This document shows, piece by piece, positions 26,873 to 35,765 of a stretch of 38,137 nt of DNA (position 1 is its first letter; each line of letters begins with the position of its first letter). Position numbers and translations under genes: made by a program. Under the pieces are notes generated by a model. That model was not told where the DNA came from and searched no databases. It saw only the letters and a list, made by a program, of their open reading frames with translations. Source of the stretch: Gemmataceae bacterium (GTDB lineage: Bacteria > Planctomycetota > Planctomycetia > Gemmatales > Gemmataceae). Location: NCBI GenBank assembly GCA_003136315.1, contig PLDW01000428.1:1-38137 (forward strand), in the 5' to 3' direction.

Positions 26873-29800
26873 TCAATGATCAAGCGATATCGTCCTCGCC
26901 ACACGAATACCGTTGTAGGTGGTATCATCCTCTGGCTCGAGATAACGATCGTAGGCGGAACGCACGTGTGGCACTCGACTCGTGAACGCCGCGCCACGTA
27001 TTTTCCGGAGTCTTTTTGGTTCAACGTCCAACGCCAGGTCTTCCTTGTCATCGGAGGCGGTTCGAGGAGTAGTGCGCAGGCCCTCTTGACACCAGTTGAA
27101 CACGTTTCCCTGCACGTCGAACAACCCAAAATCATTTGGCTTCAAAATCCCCACCGGCCACGTCAATTGCTGCGAATTTTTCATGTACCACGAGTATTTC
27201 GGCAACAAGTCCTCCGTCTCCCCGAAAAACCGGCTCGTGACCGCTCCCGCGCGAATGGCGTACTCCATCTCCGCTTCCGTCGGCAAGCGATAGCCCTGCA
27301 AGCTCAGGTAATTCGCCCGCAATCTCACGACCTTCACTTCCCCCCCCGGCTCTCCCGCCGGTTCTATTTCGTAACACCATTGCTTTGGGTCAATGCCCTC
27401 CTGCTGGCTCAACCAGTTGCAATAGGCGGCCGCCATAAACCACGTTCTGCCCACCGCCGGCAAATTCGCCATGCGCTTGTACACGAGGTCCACGAAGACT
27501 GTATCGTAGAATTTCATGTACTGCTCCCATGTCGCCGGCTTGGCGGCAAGGGCAAAGGTCCGCTGGATTCTCATCTTGTGCTGGATCTCGTCGGCGTCCC
27601 TGCCAACCTCCGTAATCGGCGATCCCATCAGGAATGGTTTCCCCGGATCGGGAATGACTACCATCGTGTGACCCTGACCATCAACGTACCACTGCGCCGT
27701 TTGCGGGTCCGGCGCCGCCTGACTCGCTTTTAGCCGCTGCTTGATGTCGTCCAGTCGCTTTGCTTGAGCCTCTTTGCCCTTGGCCCACTCAAGGTTGACT
27801 TTTTGCAACCATTCCCTGTCGTCCCATTGCCGTAACAGCCATTCCGTCGCTCCATGCAATCCCGCATCGGCGTCGGTCTGATAAATAGCACGCAGCTTCG
27901 GCAGCAGGGCGCGCCGGGAATGGTGCGGCTGCTGCTCGGCGCTGAATTCTCCCAGGCTCAGGACGAGCGCCCGCCGGACCGTGACGTCCTTCTCCTTCTC
28001 CAGACGATTGATGATGGCAGCGGCCTCGGCGCCGAGTGGCCCAAAACGGTGGATCAGATAGCTCCGAACCCTTGGATCATCGGGCTCCTGGCTGCGAGCA
28101 AGCAGCGGCCAAACCTTTTTCTCCTGCTTCAGCCGCAGCAGGGCGACCGCCGCATTCGCCTGCCGTTTCGCCAGTTTGTCCCTGGGGTCGTCAACAATCA
28201 ACTCGATGATTTTCAGTTGAAACGCGCCGCTCCCCTGGAGAAAAGCAGCGAAAACGGTGTAGATATCATCCGCACTGGGTGTGTACTGGAGCAAGGCGTT
28301 GGATTCGCCGCCACTTTCGTCGTCGTACGCCAGGTCGACGCCCGTCTTGTCCCTCAGCACCAGAAACGAGTCGAGTTTTTTGCTGGTCATCGTCAGCACG
28401 TATGTCTTGCCGCTTTGCAATGGAACCTCGAAGCGATTGGAGGGCAGCATGAGCCCCTGCTCCTCTTGCGTGAGGGACTTAAGATATTCGAGCGGTGGTT
28501 TGAGCTTGGGATCGTTTTCGGCAATGACTCCCGTGGACTCGAATACGATCTTTTCTTTGGGGGGCCCGAGTTGCTCGGCAACAGCGCGGGCAAACTCCGC
28601 GATGCAGAGGTCCTTGTTTTTCTCCACCGGCGGATAGATTCGGGCAAACTGTTTCTCGTCGGCGTCCATCAGCAGGTCGGCGAGGACAGCCGGTCGATCG
28701 GCAGCGTAGTCGGCAAGCAGGTTGGTGGCAAACATCCGTTCGTCGGATCGCTCTGGGCTGTGATTTCGGAAGACGACTGACAACGGCTCCAGGAACGAGT
28801 TCTTCACGGGTCGGAACGACTCGCCCCACTGACCCAGGAAGATGGCGTTTTCCAAAACCAGTTCGTTGACAATATCCGGGCTGTACTTCACCCACTTGTC
28901 GCACTCCGGGTCAAAGCTCGCCAAAGCCGATGCCGCTCGCAATCGTTGCTTCTCCTTTCCTTTACCGGGATTTTCCACGACGCTCCACAGCTTTGCCAGC
29001 AGTTCCTGCTTGTACGGCGCAAGGGCATCGGCAATCACCGGGACTTCGTGCGGCTCGGCGTCAAGCAGCCGATCGTAGAGGTAGGTGGCCTGCCCAGGTT
29101 CCACTGGCAACAGGGCCAGACTGGCGTGGAGCTTTTGCGGCGATCCAACTCCGGCCCGGTCATTTTCCTCGCGCAACAAAGGGTCGGCCCACAAGCGGCA
29201 GGCCTCGATTTCTTGGATGATCGGGGGCACTTTGTCGATCTTGGCGGCCAGCAACTGCTTGACAAGGGCCGCGGCGTGGTCCGCCTGGTTCTGCTCCTGA
29301 ACGTCGTTGCGAATGGCCAGGCCAATCCCCGACCCTGCCAAAATCAGCACGCTCAGGATCAGACCCCGCACAGCATGGTAGCGCGTTGCCTGGCGCATCA
29401 TCTTGCGCTGCGGTGGCGTCCAGTTCTTCGTCGTGGTGAGCCATTTGATCCGAAACCACTGGACGACCGATGGCAGTTGGCGGTTTTCCGGCCGAGCGTT
29501 CCAAACGGCGGCCCGATCTGCCAGCCGCAACTCGGCCCGCCCTCTGCGCGTTTCCTTCTGCTTGCGGGTCAGCCAGTTTCGCAACGAGGGCACCAGGTAG
29601 TCGTGCGTCAGTTGATAGAATCTCTGCCCCGGCTCGACCGTGGACGGAGCGGCATCGTCCTTGCCTTCAGGATCGGTCGGGGTGATGAGGCGAAGTTCAC
29701 TGTCGAGAATCCGCAGCAAAGCGTCAAAATCCTTCCGACGATTGGCATAACCCGATACTTCCAGCAACTCAGCATACGACCGCATATGGCCCTTGATGTC

Positions 29801-31891
29801 GGTGCCGGATTCGGGCAGGAGCGATTTGAGGACCGCTCTGGCTGCTTTCTGGTGATAGCGGTGTTCGGGGGGAGCCGCGGCCGCACTGAATGTCTCTTCG
29901 AGGAACGTGACGCCGACGCCCTCCGTACCACCCATTGCTTTCAGGGAAGCAGGCGTCCATGCCTTGCCTTTCATCATCTCGGCAAAGAGGGCCAACCGAA
30001 CCGAGATGACCTCGCCCTCTTGCGCCAGGCCGGACACAGCCTGCTCAAGAAACTGTTTCTGCTCCTTGCTGGCTCCGGAGGCAGCGTCAGGCAGTACGCC
30101 GAAGGCCCGACCAAACGCCGCCAGCACTTTCTCAGCATGGCGAATCGGGAACAGATCGACCGCCGCCGAGTTATGCCCTTCGATAAGGCGAACTTCCAAC
30201 TCCCGCATGAACCGAGTCACCGCCATCCAGAAGTCGTCCCGCACCATGACGATGCACTGCAGTCGGCCACCATCGCACTGCCGCAGAGCTTGCACCAGTT
30301 CCGGAACCACTTCTTCCTTCCTAGCGTGCAACCATTGCTCGAACTGGTCGAGGACGATGACAACCTTCTTGCCCACGGGAAGCCCCTGCCCACGACGCAG
30401 CGCACTCAGTCCTTCGATCAGGTCCAGATGTGCAGGCAGGTCAGGACAATGCTTGCGTAGCCCCTTGAGCAAGCGAGCCTCCGTCTCCTCGCCGGTCGCC
30501 TCGATGTACACCGCCGTCACCGACTGCGCCAGTCTAGGCAACAAACCCGCCTTTACCAGCGACGACTTTCCACAACCCGAAGGTCCGTAGATGAGGCCCA
30601 CGGCAAACCTGTTGTCGACGTCCATTTCCTCAATCCGGCTCTTCCAGAAGCGAATGCTATCGGGCTGCCCCTGGCGATCACGTGGGCCAGGGAGCAGTTC
30701 GAGAAAGAAGTCGGCGTCCTGGGCGTCGAAGGACCGCAAGCCTTTCGGCACGATCTTGATGGGATGGCTGTCTGAGGCGGGCGTGCTATGATCCGCGCCT
30801 GCTATGCTGAGCCAATGCCGCAAGTCTTCCGCCATGTCCCTGGCTGTGGTGTAGCGATCCGACGCTCGTTTCGCCAGAGCCTTGAGACAGATGCGTTCCA
30901 GTTCCTTCGGGATCGTGTCGTCGATTTGCCGGGGCGGACGAACCAGGGCATTGCTGATCTGCTCCAGCAATTCGGGCGTCGATTCCCCCTGGAACGGCAG
31001 TCGTCCCGTCAGCATTTCGTAAAAGACGACACCCAGGCTGAAAATATCGCTGCGGCCATCGACACGATGCCCTTCGCCATGAGCCTGTTCAGGGCTCATA
31101 TAGGCGGGTGTACCGGCGCAGTGTGGCCCCTTGCCAATATCCTGCTCCCTGAGCGCCAAGCCAAAATCCGTAACGAATGAGTCTCCATTTTTGTCGAGCA
31201 AGATGTTGCCCGGTTTGATATCCCGATGCACCACCAACTGTGGCGGCTTGTGAGCATGGTGCAGCGCCTCGGCCACGGTCGCTACGAGTTTCACGATTTC
31301 GTCGGGCCGCAGCCTGGCTTGCCTGAGCCGTCGTGCAAGATCGGTGCCGTCGATGAACTTCGAGACGACGTAGCAGGGGAACTGCTCGGTGCTGCCCACG
31401 TCATAAACCGGCACAATGTTTGGATGATCTAGATTGGCGACCGTGCGGGCTTCAGTCAAGCACGCTTGGGCATCTTCGGGATGTTCCACGCGTTCCCGAT
31501 GCGGCACCTTGATCACCACGAGTCGCTGCAACTGGTCATCGTGAGCCAGGAAGACGAGGCCGAAACCGCCTTTGCCCAGGGCCCGCTCAATACGGTAGCG
31601 GCCGATCCGCTGGGGCTGCTCCTCGGAGGGAACGCAATCGATGGCGGATTTCGGAGCGTCCAGCACAGTAGCCGGGCGGTGGAGGTCGTTTATGGAACCC
31701 CGGCCGTCCGTTTCTGAGCCTGCCTCCCCGACAGCGTCGTAGAGACGGACATGTAGCCGCAGTTGCTCCGCGAGATCGGGGAAGTGCTGACAGTACTCGT
31801 CCAGGGTCGGCGACTCGCCCAACTGGCGCCTGACCAGAAACTCGCTGAAGATGCGGGACAAATCAGAAGGACGGTCCGGCGTGTCGGACAT
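26873..31891 (-). CDS. Ser/Thr kinase - nSTAND NTPase - FGE-like fusion protein
   Basis: A 1672-residue signalling protein. Residues 1-60 form a planctomycete-type leader (LDEYCQHFPDLAEQLRLHV). The Hanks-type kinase domain spans about 98-361, with Lys128 (VVIKVP), HRDIKPGN (222-229) and DFG (242-244), so it looks active. A STAND-type P-loop NTPase follows: GPSGCGKSSLVKAGLLPRL at 436-454 and Walker B VIVLDQFEQW at 511-520. A membrane segment lies at about 842-860. Then comes a region with HEAT-like helices (ARSQEPDDPRVRSYLIHRFG). The end, about 1410-1672, is an FGE-sulfatase-like domain (FLMGSP, YRLPTEAEMEYAIRAG, GLFDVQGNVFNW). ATG 31891 has a G-rich ribosome site (GGGGGGAAAG). It lies about 80 bp downstream of a sigma factor, which it may control by phosphorylation. 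Its substrate is unknown. Confidence 0.9.
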   Translation of the reverse strand: MSDTPDRPSDLSRIFSEFLVRRQLGESPTLDEYCQHFPDLAEQLRLHVRLYDAVGEAGSETDGRGSINDLHRPATVLDAPKSAIDCVPSEEQPQRIGRYRIERALGKGGFGLVFLAHDDQLQRLVVIKVPHRERVEHPEDAQACLTEARTVANLDHPNIVPVYDVGSTEQFPCYVVSKFIDGTDLARRLRQARLRPDEIVKLVATVAEALHHAHKPPQLVVHRDIKPGNILLDKNGDSFVTDFGLALREQDIGKGPHCAGTPAYMSPEQAHGEGHRVDGRSDIFSLGVVFYEMLTGRLPFQGESTPELLEQISNALVRPPRQIDDTIPKELERICLKALAKRASDRYTTARDMAEDLRHWLSIAGADHSTPASDSHPIKIVPKGLRSFDAQDADFFLELLPGPRDRQGQPDSIRFWKSRIEEMDVDNRFAVGLIYGPSGCGKSSLVKAGLLPRLAQSVTAVYIEATGEETEARLLKGLRKHCPDLPAHLDLIEGLSALRRGQGLPVGKKVVIVLDQFEQWLHARKEEVVPELVQALRQCDGGRLQCIVMVRDDFWMAVTRFMRELEVRLIEGHNSAAVDLFPIRHAEKVLAAFGRAFGVLPDAASGASKEQKQFLEQAVSGLAQEGEVISVRLALFAEMMKGKAWTPASLKAMGGTEGVGVTFLEETFSAAAAPPEHRYHQKAARAVLKSLLPESGTDIKGHMRSYAELLEVSGYANRRKDFDALLRILDSELRLITPTDPEGKDDAAPSTVEPGQRFYQLTHDYLVPSLRNWLTRKQKETRRGRAELRLADRAAVWNARPENRQLPSVVQWFRIKWLTTTKNWTPPQRKMMRQATRYHAVRGLILSVLILAGSGIGLAIRNDVQEQNQADHAAALVKQLLAAKIDKVPPIIQEIEACRLWADPLLREENDRAGVGSPQKLHASLALLPVEPGQATYLYDRLLDAEPHEVPVIADALAPYKQELLAKLWSVVENPGKGKEKQRLRAASALASFDPECDKWVKYSPDIVNELVLENAIFLGQWGESFRPVKNSFLEPLSVVFRNHSPERSDERMFATNLLADYAADRPAVLADLLMDADEKQFARIYPPVEKNKDLCIAEFARAVAEQLGPPKEKIVFESTGVIAENDPKLKPPLEYLKSLTQEEQGLMLPSNRFEVPLQSGKTYVLTMTSKKLDSFLVLRDKTGVDLAYDDESGGESNALLQYTPSADDIYTVFAAFLQGSGAFQLKIIELIVDDPRDKLAKRQANAAVALLRLKQEKKVWPLLARSQEPDDPRVRSYLIHRFGPLGAEAAAIINRLEKEKDVTVRRALVLSLGEFSAEQQPHHSRRALLPKLRAIYQTDADAGLHGATEWLLRQWDDREWLQKVNLEWAKGKEAQAKRLDDIKQRLKASQAAPDPQTAQWYVDGQGHTMVVIPDPGKPFLMGSPITEVGRDADEIQHKMRIQRTFALAAKPATWEQYMKFYDTVFVDLVYKRMANLPAVGRTWFMAAAYCNWLSQQEGIDPKQWCYEIEPAGEPGGEVKVVRLRANYLSLQGYRLPTEAEMEYAIRAGAVTSRFFGETEDLLPKYSWYMKNSQQLTWPVGILKPNDFGLFDVQGNVFNWCQEGLRTTPRTASDDKEDLALDVEPKRLRKIRGAAFTSRVPHVRSAYDRYLEPEDDTTYNGIRVARTISLDH

Positions 31892-31972
31892 CGCTTTCCC
31901 CCCCCTTGAAAAGCCGAAACCCGCAACGGACGGCATGTAACCTTTTGGGATTTCGGAACTCTCCAAACAGAT

Positions 31973-32548
31973 CTAGTCGATTCGCAACTCCACGGCGACC
32001 CGGTCGAGGGCACGGGCCAACTGGTTCCGCCGCGCCCCGGCCGTACCCCCCAGGGATGCAGCGACTTCCTCCCAACTGAGGCCCTGGCCGCGCAGCTCAA
32101 GCAACTGCTGCTCTTCTTCGCGCAGGCGCTGCCGCACCTGTTCGAGCAATTCCTTGCCTGCCACCACACTGCTCGGAGTCGGGTCCTGGCCCGCCAGGGG
32201 CAGCTCTTCAACCCCGCCCACGGTGCGGCGGCTGTCGCGGCGCAGGCGGTGCTGCCGGCGCATTTTTTCGGCCAACTTGTTGCGGGTCATGGTCAGCAGC
32301 AACTTGATCAGGTCGTCGGGCTCTTTCAGGTCGTACTCGCCAGCGGAGGCGCGCACGAAGAAGGTGGCGAGCACCGACTGACAGATATCCATTGAGTCGA
32401 ACTCGGACTGCGCGCGGCCATTCCGAAGACGAGCGCGAAGGACTCGCCTAACCACCGGCTCGAAGTCTCGCACGAGCCGGGCGGCTGCCTCCTCATCCCC
32501 GTTGCCAACCCGCTTGATGAATTCGTCAAACGAGAGGTCCGGCGGCAT
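31973..32548 (-). CDS. ECF-type RNA polymerase sigma factor (copy 2, kinase-linked)
   Basis: The 191-residue protein is about 80% identical by eye to the sigma factor at 156-737 (for example both have [12 protein letters not shown], LIKLLxTMTRNK and [14 protein letters not shown]). It keeps a normal leader: the ATG at 32548 is preceded by AGGGGGG. The kinase gene follows on the same strand, so the pair forms an operon of the planctomycete sigma-kinase type, in which the kinase replaces a classic anti-sigma factor. The motif copy at 32617-32665 lies about 70 bp upstream and may be part of its promoter region. Target genes are unknown. Confidence 0.9.
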   Translation of the reverse strand: MPPDLSFDEFIKRVGNGDEEAAARLVRDFEPVVRRVLRARLRNGRAQSEFDSMDICQSVLATFFVRASAGEYDLKEPDDLIKLLLTMTRNKLAEKMRRQHRLRRDSRRTVGGVEELPLAGQDPTPSSVVAGKELLEQVRQRLREEEQQLLELRGQGLSWEEVAASLGGTAGARRNQLARALDRVAVELRID

Positions 32549-32893
32549 CGGTCGATCCCCCCTGGCTCTGTTACGATAAGGCCCACCCGCCGCCCCACTC
32601 GGCCGCGCCGCGACACCGGACGGTTTTCCCGAGTTTTCTGTGCGTCCGGCGGGCAGACGGCATTTGGTCCAGTAGTGGAACGGCTGCCAACCGGACGGAC
32701 GAAGGAGCGCCAGGAGAGCTGGGGACCGGCGCTTCTCCCCCCTTGGGGTGGCCCCATTGTCTGTGGATTTTACCGGCTAGTTGCGCGGCCCGGTTTGCTT
32801 GGCGGTCGTGAGACCGGGCCGCGGGAGAGTGGGGTTAGTCTAGGCGGTAGTTGCCCAGTCAACCACGTTGCAGAGTTGCTTGGGGGACGAACG
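32549..32893. promoter_or_regulatory. Divergent intergenic region between sigma factor and marR
   Basis: These 345 bp must hold the promoters of both the sigma-kinase operon (minus) and the marR-egtB-egtD operon (plus). The dispersed motif lies at 32617-32665. No clear MarR-type palindrome was found by eye. A plus-strand frame is open across part of it but lacks coding features. Confidence 0.4.
32617..32665 (-). repeat. Dispersed ~48-bp motif, copy 4 (upstream of sigma factor)
   Basis: Read on the minus strand it starts AAATGCCGTCTGCCC and ends GGGAAAACCGTCCG, pointing toward the sigma factor start about 70 bp away. It is nearly the same as 22667-22716. GAAAAC and CGTC elements recall ECF-type promoters, but their spacing inside the motif is too short for a standard -35/-10 pair. 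Confidence 0.55.
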
Positions 32894-33355
32894 TTGGCCC
32901 GACGAGCTGGGGACATCAAGCTGGCGGCGTGGTGGACGCTCATGGTCGCTCATGCGCGACTCGTGCATCAGGTCGGCCGCGACCTGGAGGCAAAGACCGC
33001 GCTGCCCCTCGGCTCTTACAACGTATTGTGCTTGCTCCAGGAGGCACCCGGTTGCCGCCTCCGACTGGGCGAGCTTGCCAGTGCCGTGCTCCTCACCAGG
33101 GGTGGCGTCACCCGGTTGGCGAAGAGGCTGGAGAGGGTGGGGTTGTTGCGCCGGGAGAGGCACGCGGGGGACTTGCGAGGCTGGTGCGCGGTCCTGACGG
33201 ACCGGGGAGTGGAGGAGTGGAAGCGGGCGAGGGCGGTGTTCGAGAGAAGCGTCGTGGAGCAATTCGGAAGACACCTGAGCGACGCAGAGGCCGAGACATT
33301 GAATGCGGTTCTGGGTCGGATCGTGACAGCAGAAACGGGAGCTGACCGCCAATGA
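32894..33355 (+). CDS. MarR family transcriptional regulator
   Basis: The 153-residue protein has the MarR winged helix: LGSYNVLCLLQEAPGCRLRL, GELASAVLLTRGGVTRLAKR (recognition helix) and LERVGLLRRERHAGDLRG (wing). Terminal helices for dimerisation flank it. I chose the TTG at 32894 because GGGGGA lies upstream and it gives the normal family length; the frame is open much further upstream but without coding character. The stop overlaps the egtB ATG (ATGA), so it is translated together with egtB and probably controls that operon in response to thiol or oxidative stress. That role is inferred from position. Confidence 0.85.
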   Translation: MARRAGDIKLAAWWTLMVAHARLVHQVGRDLEAKTALPLGSYNVLCLLQEAPGCRLRLGELASAVLLTRGGVTRLAKRLERVGLLRRERHAGDLRGWCAVLTDRGVEEWKRARAVFERSVVEQFGRHLSDAEAETLNAVLGRIVTAETGADRQ

Positions 33356-34707
33356 GAAGCCTGTCGTCGATCCATGAGGCGGAAGCAAGCCCGGCCACAA
33401 GGCTTGCCACCTCTCCACCGGTCCCTGGAGTAGCGCGCGTCGGTTCAGGCTCGGCGGACGGCGCCTTTGAGGATGCCTATCGAACCGTCCGCCGTTGCAC
33501 GGAAGCCCTGTGCGAGCCGCTGGCGTCGGAGGATTATGTCCTCCAGTCCATGCCTGATGCGAGCCCAGTGAAGTGGCATCTGGCCCACACAGCGTGGTTC
33601 TTCGAAACATTCCTGCTGGTGCCGCACCTGCCGGGTTATCGGCCCTTCCATCCTCAATTTCGATTCCTATTCAACTCGTACTACCAGGGCGTGGGGCCGT
33701 GCTGGCCACGGCTGCAGCGAGGGCTGCTGTCCCGTCCGACGGCCACGGAAGTGTTCGGCTACCGTGCCTACGTGGACAAGCACGTGGTCTGTCTCCTCCG
33801 GGAGGCCAGTACTGAAGCCCTGCGGCAGATCGCGACGGCGGTCATCCTGGGAGTCCATCACGAACAACAGCACCAGGAGCTGATCCTCACCGACCTCAAG
33901 CACGCCTGGGCCGCCAACCCCCTTCACCCAGTCTACCGGGAGGTGTTGTTACAGGAGGGTATGCCACCTCGCCGCAGTTGGCTGGCTTTTCCCCCGGGAC
34001 TGGAGTGGATCGGGCACGAGGGATGTGGTTTCGCGTTCGACAACGAGTCACCGCACCACCGGACCTGGCTGAACGGCTTTCAGTTGGCAAGCCGGCTGGT
34101 GACCAATGCCGAGTACCTGGCGTTCATCAGCGACGGCGGGTATGACCGGCCCGAGTTGTGGTTGACCGACGGCTGGGTCGCCCGACAGACCCAAGGGTGG
34201 GAAGCTCCGCTCTACTGGGCAGAACATGGCGGGGAGTGGTTCATTACGACACTGGCAGGACTGCGACGTCTCCGACCGGACGAGCCGGTTTGTCACGTCA
34301 GCTATTACGAGTCCGACGCTTTTGCCCGCTGGGCCGGTGCCCGGCTGCCCACCGAGGCGGAGTGGGAAATAGCTGCCTCCAGCGTGCCACTCGGGGGGCA
34401 CTTCCTGGAAGGAGGCCACCTTCACCCTGCGGCCTCCACTGCGGCGGACGACTCCGGTCCACTCTACCAGCTTTACGGCGATGTGTGGCAATGGACCGCG
34501 AGTCCTTACATCGGCTATCCCGGCTACCGCGCTCCTGCGGGCGCGCTGGGCGAGTATAACGGAAAATTTATGTGCAACCAGTTCGTGTTGCGGGGTGCGT
34601 CCTGCGCCACGCCACGCAGTCACGCCAGAAAGACCTACCGCAATTTCTTCCCTCCGGATGCTCGCTGGCAGTTTAGCGGCCTCCGCCTGGCCAAGGAGAT
34701 CGCATGA
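33352..34707 (+). CDS. egtB: Ergothioneine biosynthesis protein EgtB (sulfoxide synthase)
   Basis: EgtB is a non-haem iron enzyme that joins a thiol (Cys or gamma-glutamyl-Cys) to hercynine with O2. The 451-residue protein has an N-terminal DinB-like domain with VKWHLAHTAWFFE (His76 or His79) and HHEQQHQEL (His170, His174, Glu176), the three-His iron site. The C-terminal FGE-like domain holds RLPTEAEWEIA, GDVWQWTASPY and the end RNFFPPDARWQFSGLRLAKE. The start overlaps the marR stop and its end overlaps egtD, both by 4 nt. EgtA, EgtC and EgtE are absent, as in many bacteria with the short pathway. Confidence 0.93.
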   Translation: MRSLSSIHEAEASPATRLATSPPVPGVARVGSGSADGAFEDAYRTVRRCTEALCEPLASEDYVLQSMPDASPVKWHLAHTAWFFETFLLVPHLPGYRPFHPQFRFLFNSYYQGVGPCWPRLQRGLLSRPTATEVFGYRAYVDKHVVCLLREASTEALRQIATAVILGVHHEQQHQELILTDLKHAWAANPLHPVYREVLLQEGMPPRRSWLAFPPGLEWIGHEGCGFAFDNESPHHRTWLNGFQLASRLVTNAEYLAFISDGGYDRPELWLTDGWVARQTQGWEAPLYWAEHGGEWFITTLAGLRRLRPDEPVCHVSYYESDAFARWAGARLPTEAEWEIAASSVPLGGHFLEGGHLHPAASTAADDSGPLYQLYGDVWQWTASPYIGYPGYRAPAGALGEYNGKFMCNQFVLRGASCATPRSHARKTYRNFFPPDARWQFSGLRLAKEIA

Positions 34708-35720
34708 TCGACATCATCCGGCAATGGTTCCCTGCCGCCGCCTTCAAAGCCGCCACAAGGCAGTTCCGTGCCGACGTGTTCCGTGGATTGCGCGCCCCGC
34801 AGAAGGAACTGCCGTGCAAATATTTTTACGACAATGTCGGCTCGGCCCTGTTCGAACAGATCACAGAACTGGAGGAGTATTACCCGACCCGCACCGAGCT
34901 TGGCATCATGGAGCGACATGCGGCTGAGATAGCCGGGCTGTTGGGGCCACGTTGCCTGCTCATCGAGTATGGGAGTGGCAGTAGCCTCAAGACCCGGCAC
35001 CTTCTCGACCGGTTGTGCGAGCCGGCCGGTTACGTGCCCATCGACGTCTCAGGCGGGTATCTGCGCCGCTCGGCCCGGGCGCTGGGCAAGGAGTATCCGG
35101 ACATCGAGGTGCTGCCGCTGTGCGCCGACTTCACACGGCCACTGGCTCTGCCCGCGTGTCGGAAGGTGGCCGCTCGACGGGTGGTCTACTTCCCCGGCTC
35201 GACACTCGGCAACTTCGCCCCGGAGGCAGCGCTCGCCTTGCTGCGACAGACGGCCGTTCTGTGTGGGTGCGACGGCGGACTCCTGCTCGGCATCGATCTG
35301 CAGAAGGACCCTCTCGTGATCGAGGCTGCTTACAACGACCGACGGGGCATCACGGCCGCCTTCAACCGCAACATCCTGGTGCGGATCAATCGTGAACTGG
35401 GAGCGGACTTTGACATCAAGCAGTTCGCCCATCGGGCCTTCTACAATGCTGCCCAGGGGCGAATCGAGATGCACCTTGTCAGTCGCCGCGACCAGGTCGT
35501 TTATGTTGGCGGAGTGCCCTTCGTCTTCGCCAAGGGCGAGTCGATCCACACCGAGAACTCCTACAAGTACAGTCTGCCTGCCCTGACTGACCTGGCCGAG
35601 GCCGGCGGCTTTGCCGTGGAACGTATCTGGACGGACGCACGCCAGTACTTCAGCGTGGCCTATCTCGCCCTCCGGCACTCGGGGCCAGTGTTCAGTGTTC
35701 AGTGTTCAGTAATCTTCTGA
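34704..35720 (+). CDS. egtD: L-histidine N(alpha)-methyltransferase EgtD
   Basis: EgtD trimethylates histidine to hercynine with S-adenosylmethionine, the first step of ergothioneine synthesis. The 338-residue protein has CKYFYDNVGSALFEQITELE, the SAM site IEYGSGSSLKTRHLL, YFPGSTLGNF and the substrate-binding end ENSYKYSLPAL. It is coupled to egtB by ATGA. The last ~12 codons (GPVFSVQCSVIF) are not EgtD sequence: they are read from the left arm of a perfect hairpin, and the TGA stop lies in its loop (35718-35720). The ancestral stop was probably just before. A 38-codon fragment of another egtD is at 14417-14530. Confidence 0.93.
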   Translation: MIDIIRQWFPAAAFKAATRQFRADVFRGLRAPQKELPCKYFYDNVGSALFEQITELEEYYPTRTELGIMERHAAEIAGLLGPRCLLIEYGSGSSLKTRHLLDRLCEPAGYVPIDVSGGYLRRSARALGKEYPDIEVLPLCADFTRPLALPACRKVAARRVVYFPGSTLGNFAPEAALALLRQTAVLCGCDGGLLLGIDLQKDPLVIEAAYNDRRGITAAFNRNILVRINRELGADFDIKQFAHRAFYNAAQGRIEMHLVSRRDQVVYVGGVPFVFAKGESIHTENSYKYSLPALTDLAEAGGFAVERIWTDARQYFSVAYLALRHSGPVFSVQCSVIF

Positions 35721-35746
35721 ATACTGAACACTGAACACTGAACACT
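35687..35746. repeat. Perfect 25-bp inverted repeat made of a heptamer
   Basis: The left arm (35687-35711) is a tandem of agtgttc-type heptamers; the right arm (35722-35746) is its exact reverse complement. The loop is the 10 nt atcttctgaa (35712-35721). It spans the end of egtD and stops 19 nt before the next gene's ATG. No T-tract follows, so it is not a standard intrinsic terminator, but such a stable RNA stem could block or attenuate read-through or protect the upstream mRNA. Confidence 0.9.
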
Positions 35747-35765
35747 AATGAAAGGAATGTTGTCC

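Noticed and set aside
28946..30460. 504-codon open frame on the plus strand
   Set aside because: It is antisense to the middle of the kinase-STAND gene and shows no domain.
33352..34707. Formylglycine-generating enzyme alone
   Set aside because: The N-terminal DinB-like domain with the three-His site and the adjacent egtD identify it as EgtB.
35687..35746. Intrinsic terminator
   Set aside because: The stem is perfect but A/T-mixed and no T-run follows; the next gene begins 19 nt later. Kept as an inverted repeat only.
35687..35746. CRISPR array
   Set aside because: The repeat units are 7 nt in tandem and mirrored, with no spacers.
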